In this document: positions 59,758 to 64,000 of the stretch, piece after piece
How the letters are laid out: each line of letters begins with the position of its first letter
Position numbering within the stretch: the stretch's first letter is position 1
The notes under the pieces: generated by a model
The model's database searches: none
The model's input: the letters and a program-made list of their open reading frames with translations, nothing else
Told to the model about the DNA's origin: nothing
Origin: Actinomycetes bacterium
Lineage (GTDB): Bacteria; Actinomycetota; Acidimicrobiia; Acidimicrobiales; Bog-793
DNA: 64,000 nucleotides
Assembly: GCA_021798985.1 (NCBI GenBank)
Contig: JAJZBI010000023.1
Coordinates: 1-64,000, forward strand
Direction: 5' to 3'
Position numbers and translations under genes: made by a program

Positions 59758-61053
59758 GTGCCTGAGCCCCTCGCCGCTCCGACGCGGCCGCCGCTGCCCG
59801 AGGACCGCTCCTGCGACGTGCTCGTGATCGGCGCCGGGCCGGCCGGCGCCGCCGCCAGCTACTGGCTCGCGAACGCCGGCTGGGACGTCGTCACACTCGA
59901 GAAGAAGCACTTCCCTCGGGCCAAGACCTGTGGGGACGGACTCACACCGCGCTCGGTGCTCCAGCTCGAGCAGATGGGGCTCGCCGACGACCTCGCCGCC
60001 CACCATCGCTTCCGCGGCCTGCGGGCGCTCGCCTTCGGCAAGGAGCTGCTCCTCGACTGGCCCCGCCACCCTGGCTACCCGGGCTACGGCTACGTGGTCA
60101 CGCGCAAGGACCTCGACGCGCTGGTCGCCGGGCGGGCCGAGAAGGCTGGTGCCACGCTCTGGCAGGGCGCCGAGGCGCTCTCGCCGCTCAGCCCGTCGCC
60201 AGGGCCGGGAGCGCCCGCGGGCGGGGCCGTCGTGCGCGACCTCGAGCACGGCCACAGCGTCCGCGTCCGCGCGCGCTGCGTCATCGTCGCCGACGGCTCG
60301 AACTCCCGGATCGGCCGGGCGCTCGGCGCGGCGCGCGACCGTGAGGTGCCCCTCGGCATGGCGATCCGCGGCTACTTCGCCTCACCCCGCCACGACGAGC
60401 CGTGGATCGAGTCGCACCTCGACATCCGCAAGGGCGAGGATGTGCTGCCCGGCTACGGCTGGATCTTCCCGCTGGGGGACGGGCGGGTGAACGTGGGCAT
60501 CGGGCTGCTGTCGACCTCCGAGCGCTTCCGCGAGGTGAACACCACCAAGCTGCTGGCGAGCTTCGTCGACTACGCGCCGAGCTCGTGGTGCCTCTCGCCG
60601 GCCACCGCGCTCGGGCCGGCGACAGGCGGCAAGCTGCCGATGGGCCTGTCGGTGGGGCCCCGCGTGGGCCCGGACTACCTCCTCGCCGGCGACGCCGGCG
60701 GCGCCATCAACCCCTTCAACGGCGAGGGCATCGCCTATGGCTACGAGACGGGGCGGCTGGCGGCCGAGGTCGTGAGCGCCGCGCTGAGCTCCCCAGAGAG
60801 CGCCGCGCTGGCGGACTACGAGCGCCAGCTCGCGGCCCGCTATGGCCTGTACTACAAGGTCGCGAGCGCCTTCGTCCGGCTGATGGGGCGCCCCGAGCTC
60901 ATGCGGGCGATGGTCGGCACCGGCATGTACTCGCGCACCTTGATGGAGTGGGTGCTGCGGATCATGTCGAACCTGCTGCGCCCCGACGAGACCGGCCCGG
61001 CCGAGGCCGCCTACCGCGCCGTCGCCGCGCTCATGCGCCGCGCCGAGGCGTAG
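59758..61053 (+). CDS. FAD-dependent geranylgeranyl/menaquinone reductase, MenJ-like
   Basis: This 431-residue flavoenzyme would saturate isoprene units of menaquinone or a polyprenyl lipid. It has the Rossmann FAD motif DVLVIGAGPAGAAASYWLA near residue 20, KTCGDGLTPRSV and the second FAD block DYLLAGDAGGAINPFNGEGI. MenJ in Mycobacterium reduces one double bond of menaquinone-9. Placement back to back with nuoA, whose product complex reduces the quinone, supports a menaquinone role here. Archaeal-type lipid reduction is an alternative. The stop is 9 bp from the convergent hemL stop. Confidence 0.85.
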   Translation: MPEPLAAPTRPPLPEDRSCDVLVIGAGPAGAAASYWLANAGWDVVTLEKKHFPRAKTCGDGLTPRSVLQLEQMGLADDLAAHHRFRGLRALAFGKELLLDWPRHPGYPGYGYVVTRKDLDALVAGRAEKAGATLWQGAEALSPLSPSPGPGAPAGGAVVRDLEHGHSVRVRARCVIVADGSNSRIGRALGAARDREVPLGMAIRGYFASPRHDEPWIESHLDIRKGEDVLPGYGWIFPLGDGRVNVGIGLLSTSERFREVNTTKLLASFVDYAPSSWCLSPATALGPATGGKLPMGLSVGPRVGPDYLLAGDAGGAINPFNGEGIAYGYETGRLAAEVVSAALSSPESAALADYERQLAARYGLYYKVASAFVRLMGRPELMRAMVGTGMYSRTLMEWVLRIMSNLLRPDETGPAEAAYRAVAALMRRAEA

Positions 61054-61062
61054 GCGCACGCC

Positions 61063-62346
61063 TCACGGCGCCGCGACCTCTTGAGCGGCGGCCCGCGCCG
61101 CCTCGATGGTGACCTCGATCTCCTCCTCGCCGTGCGCGAGCGAGGGGAACGCCACCTCATAGGGGCTCGGAGCGAGCGCGATCCCGCGCCGCAACATGGC
61201 GTTGAAAAAGCGCGGGTAGATGCCCGTGCCAGCCGCCGCGCGGGCGCCCTCGTAGTCCCGGACCGGCACGGAGGAGAAGAAGACCGACAGCAGGCTCGAC
61301 AGCCGGGGGACCTCGGCGGCCAGCCCGACCTCGGCGAAGGCCTGGGCGAGCCCGGCGGCGAGGCGGCCGACGCGCCCGGACAGCTCCTCGTAGTCCTGCT
61401 CGTCGAGCTCCGCGAGCACCGCCAGCCCTGCTGCGGTGGCGAGCGGGTTCCCCGACAAGGTGCCCGCCTGGTACACAGGGCCGAGCGGCGCGAGTACCTC
61501 CATCACCTCCCGCCGGCCCCCGAGTGCCGCCAGCGGCAGGCCGCCGCCCACGACCTTGCCGAAGCACCACAGATCCGGGCGCACGCCGACGAGCTCGGCA
61601 GCGCTGCCGCGGCGCAGTCGGAAGCCGGTGATCACCTCGTCGAAGCACAACAGCGCGCCGGCGGCGTCGCATGCCGCGCGCAGCCCGGCGAGGAAGCCCT
61701 CGGCGGGGACCACGAGGCCCATGTTCGCGGCTGCCGGCTCGACCAGCACGCAGGCCACCCGGTCGTCGATCTCGGGGATCACGTTGTAGGGGGCGACGAT
61801 GGTGTCGGCCACGGCGCTCGCCGGCACCCCGGCCGAGGCCGGCAGCCCGAGCGTCGCCACCCCGCTCCCCCCCGCCGCCAACAGCGCGTCGGAGTGGCCG
61901 TGGTAGCAGCCCGAGAAGATGAGGATCCGGTCCCGTCCGGTGAAGCCGCGCGCCACGCGCACCGCCGTCATCAGTGCCTCGGTGCCCGACGAGACGAGCC
62001 GCAGCAGCTCACAGCCCGGCACCGCCTCCTCGATCGCGCCCGCCAGGCGGACCTCGTCCTCGGTCGGCGCCCCGAAGGTGGTCCCCTTCGCCGCCGCGTG
62101 CTGCACCGCGTCGACAACCGCCGGGTGGGCGTGGCCGAGGATCGAGGCACCCCAGGACTGGACGTAGTCCACGTAACGGTTGCCGTCGACGTCAACGAGG
62201 TACGCGCCCTCGCCGCGAGCGACGAAGAAGGGGTCGCCGCCGACGGCCGCGAAGGCCCGCACGGGCGAGTTCACCCCGCCGGGGATGGCGCCGAGCGCCC
62301 GGGCGAACAAGGCGGCGCTGCGCGCACGGGTCTGGTCCGCGCTCAT
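61063..62346 (-). CDS. hemL: Glutamate-1-semialdehyde 2,1-aminomutase
   Basis: HemL converts glutamate-1-semialdehyde to 5-aminolevulinate using PLP. The 427-residue protein has IPGGVNSPVRAFAAVGGDPF, FSGCYHGHSDALLAAGGSG, LCFDEVITGFRLRRGSAAEL and the PLP lysine in DLWCFGKVVGGGLPLAALGG. Its presence shows the C5 (tRNA-Glu) route to haem. The ATG at 62346 overlaps the hemB stop by 4 nt. Confidence 0.97.
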   Translation of the reverse strand: MSADQTRARSAALFARALGAIPGGVNSPVRAFAAVGGDPFFVARGEGAYLVDVDGNRYVDYVQSWGASILGHAHPAVVDAVQHAAAKGTTFGAPTEDEVRLAGAIEEAVPGCELLRLVSSGTEALMTAVRVARGFTGRDRILIFSGCYHGHSDALLAAGGSGVATLGLPASAGVPASAVADTIVAPYNVIPEIDDRVACVLVEPAAANMGLVVPAEGFLAGLRAACDAAGALLCFDEVITGFRLRRGSAAELVGVRPDLWCFGKVVGGGLPLAALGGRREVMEVLAPLGPVYQAGTLSGNPLATAAGLAVLAELDEQDYEELSGRVGRLAAGLAQAFAEVGLAAEVPRLSSLLSVFFSSVPVRDYEGARAAAGTGIYPRFFNAMLRRGIALAPSPYEVAFPSLAHGEEEIEVTIEAARAAAQEVAAP

Positions 62347-63353
62347 CGCTGCGCGCCGAGCAGTTCGGCGACCTCGGCCGCGAGGTAGGTGAGGATGAGG
62401 TCGGCCCCGGCGCGCTTGATCGAGATCAGCGTCTCGAGCGCCACCGCCTGCCGGTCGATCCAGCCGGCTTGGCCCGCCGCGGCGAGCATCGCGTACTCAC
62501 CCGAGACGTGGTACGCGGCAACCGGCACCGACACGGCGGCGCGCACGTCAGCGAGGACGTCGAGGTAAAGCGTCGCCGGCTTCACCATCACGAGGTCGGC
62601 GCCCTCTTCGACGTCGAGGCGAACCTCCTCGAGGGCCTCGCGACGGTTAGCGGGGTCCTGCTGGTAGGCGCGCCGGTCGCCACCGCCGGCGATCGTCACA
62701 TCGACGGCGTCCCGGAACGGGCCATAGAGCGCCGAGGCGTACTTCGCGGCGTAGGCGAGGATGCCGACGTCGCTGCGCCCGACCCCGTCGAGTGCCGCCC
62801 GGATGGCCGCCACCTGGCCGTCCATCATCCCGCTCGGGGCGACGAGGTCGGCGCCGGCCTCCGCCTGGGCGAGCGCCACCTCGCCGTAGCGCTCCAAGGT
62901 GGCGTCGTTGTCGACGCGCCCGCGCCGGTCGAGCAGGCCGCAGTGGCCGTGGTCGGTGTACTCATCAAGGCACAGGTCGGGCATGAGGACGAGGCGGTCC
63001 CCCACCGCGTCGCGCAGCGCCCGAAGCGCCACCTGGACGATACCGCCGGGGTCCGAGGCGCCGCTGCCCGTCGCGTCCTTGCGCGCCGGCACCCCGAAGA
63101 GCACGATCGCGGGGACCCCGAGGGCGACGAGGTGCTTGGCCGCAGCGACCAAGCTGTCGAGGCTGTGCTGCACCACGCCGGGCAACGAGTGGATCGGCTG
63201 CGGCTCGTCGATCCCCTCGCGCACGAACAGCGGCGCGACAAGGTCCTCGACCTGCAGTTGGGTCTCGGCGACCATCCGGCGCAGCACCGGGGTCTGTCGG
63301 AGGCGGCGCAGGCGACGGCTCGGGAGCGGCAGGCGGGAGGGGACCTCAGGCAT
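62343..63353 (-). CDS. hemB: Delta-aminolevulinic acid dehydratase
   Basis: HemB condenses two 5-aminolevulinate molecules to porphobilinogen. The 336-residue protein has the metal-site segment LMPDLCLDEYTDHGHCGLLD, in which the middle zinc Cys is Asp, and the Schiff-base lysines in YAAKYASALYGPFRDAV and VMVKPATLYLD. A mixed Cys/Asp metal site of this type occurs in other actinobacterial HemB proteins. The ATG at 63353 lies 8 nt inside the end of hemD. Confidence 0.97.
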   Translation of the reverse strand: MPEVPSRLPLPSRRLRRLRQTPVLRRMVAETQLQVEDLVAPLFVREGIDEPQPIHSLPGVVQHSLDSLVAAAKHLVALGVPAIVLFGVPARKDATGSGASDPGGIVQVALRALRDAVGDRLVLMPDLCLDEYTDHGHCGLLDRRGRVDNDATLERYGEVALAQAEAGADLVAPSGMMDGQVAAIRAALDGVGRSDVGILAYAAKYASALYGPFRDAVDVTIAGGGDRRAYQQDPANRREALEEVRLDVEEGADLVMVKPATLYLDVLADVRAAVSVPVAAYHVSGEYAMLAAAGQAGWIDRQAVALETLISIKRAGADLILTYLAAEVAELLGAQR

Positions 63354-64000
63354 GCTCGCAGCGTAGAGCCGCAAAATGGGCGGCGAGCGCCGAGGCGAGG
63401 CTCGCCGCGTCGGCCCGCTCGGCCTCGACGTCCACGTGGACGCCGCACGCCCGCACCGCCTCGCTCGTCACCGGCCCGATGCTCGCCACGACCGGCGGGA
63501 ATGCGTCGGAGCCGGCGCGCTCGAGGAAATGACGGACCGCCGATCCCGAGGCGAAGGTGATCGCGTCGGCGCCGCGCACCGCCGCCAGCCGCTCGGGCGA
63601 AAGTGCCGCCGGCACCGTCTGGTAGGCGGTGACGCGCTCCACGCGCCAGCCGGCGGCCGCAAGGCGCGCTTCAAGCGCCGGGCTCGCCTCGGCCGCCGCC
63701 GGAAGGAGCACCCCACCGGCTCCGGCGGGTGGCGGGAACTGGCGGGCCAGCTCCTCGCCCCGGGCTAGCTCGGCGACGAGGTCCGCGACGATCCCGGCGC
63801 GCGCGAGCGCCTCGGCGGTGCGCGGCCCCACCGCGGCGATCTTCGGGCCCGCCAGCGCCCGGGCGTCGCGCACGCGCTTCATGGTGGCGAACACCGCGTT
63901 CTGCGAGGTGAAGGCGATCCAGGCGAACGCGGTGAGGCGCCCGAGGGCGGCGTCGAGCGCCGCCCCGCCGTCGCTCGGCGGCGCAACGGCGATCGTCGGA
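63346..64000 (-). CDS. hemD: Uroporphyrinogen-III synthase, 5' end beyond window
   Basis: HemD cyclises hydroxymethylbilane to uroporphyrinogen III. The frame runs open to the window edge, so the N-terminus is missing; an internal GTG at 63894 is not the true start. The segment AWIAFTSQNAVFATMKRV matches the family's conserved Thr-Ser-x-Asn-Ala-Val. AVGPRTAEALARAGI and DAITFASGSAVRHFLE are also typical. A fusion to HemC or a methyltransferase upstream cannot be excluded. It overlaps hemB by 8 nt. Confidence 0.88.
   Translation of the reverse strand, partial: PTIAVAPPSDGGAALDAALGRLTAFAWIAFTSQNAVFATMKRVRDARALAGPKIAAVGPRTAEALARAGIVADLVAELARGEELARQFPPPAGAGGVLLPAAAEASPALEARLAAAGWRVERVTAYQTVPAALSPERLAAVRGADAITFASGSAVRHFLERAGSDAFPPVVASIGPVTSEAVRACGVHVDVEAERADAASLASALAAHFAALRCEHA

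Overview
This window is a high-GC chromosomal segment from an actinobacterium. Supporting signs are the long coiled-coil insert in the N-terminal part of RpoC, an MptB-type polyprenol-phosphomannose mannosyltransferase, the tRNA-Thr/tRNA-Met/rpmG ... tRNA-Trp/secE/nusG block, a zinc-ribbon S14, a MenJ-like reductase next to nuoA, and several apparently leaderless genes. A deep-branching class such as Acidimicrobiia is a guess; nothing read here fixes the class. Almost everything is core housekeeping, and nearly all of it lies on the minus strand, so operons read from high to low coordinates.

The right end (63.9 to 61.1 kb) holds haem biosynthesis: hemD (cut by the window edge), hemB and hemL. 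From 59.7 to 43.7 kb there is a complete 14-gene respiratory complex I operon, nuoA to nuoN, with mostly overlapping stop/start codons. A divergent FAD-dependent geranylgeranyl/menaquinone reductase sits beside nuoA. From 43.6 to 39.6 kb is a small mixed region: yajQ, tRNA-Tyr, a secreted SGNH-fold lipoprotein, the mannosyltransferase and a GNAT acetyltransferase. Four of the five plus-strand genes in the window have a TAGNNT -10 box, and three of these start 6 nt after it.

From 39.5 kb down to 1.3 kb lies one same-strand informational supercluster: tRNA-Thr, tRNA-Met, rpmG, an ECF sigma/anti-sigma pair, tRNA-Trp, secE-nusG, rplK-rplA, rplJ-rplL, rpoB-rpoC, a three-gene ABC importer, rpsL-rpsG-fusA-tuf-rpsJ, then rplC to rplR/rpsE/rpmD/rplO-secY-adk-map, then infA-rpmJ-rpsM-rpsK-rpsD-rpoA-rplQ-truA. 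Promoter-like and hairpin signals split it into transcription units at rpoB (two tandem promoters), rpsL (TATACT plus three 19-bp repeats), rplC (hairpin then promoter after rpsJ) and infA (extended -10). The left end carries an IS5-type transposase gene just beyond truA.

No CRISPR array, prophage or defence locus was seen. The unusual points are local: a probable CUG start for IF-1, a U-less hairpin after rpoC, a perfect hairpin inside the start of truA whose T-run faces the wrong strand, rpsJ cut off from the S10 operon, an ECF sigma pair inside the rpmG-secE block, an ABC importer between rpoC and rpsL, and low-complexity tails or loops on several ribosomal and Nuo proteins.
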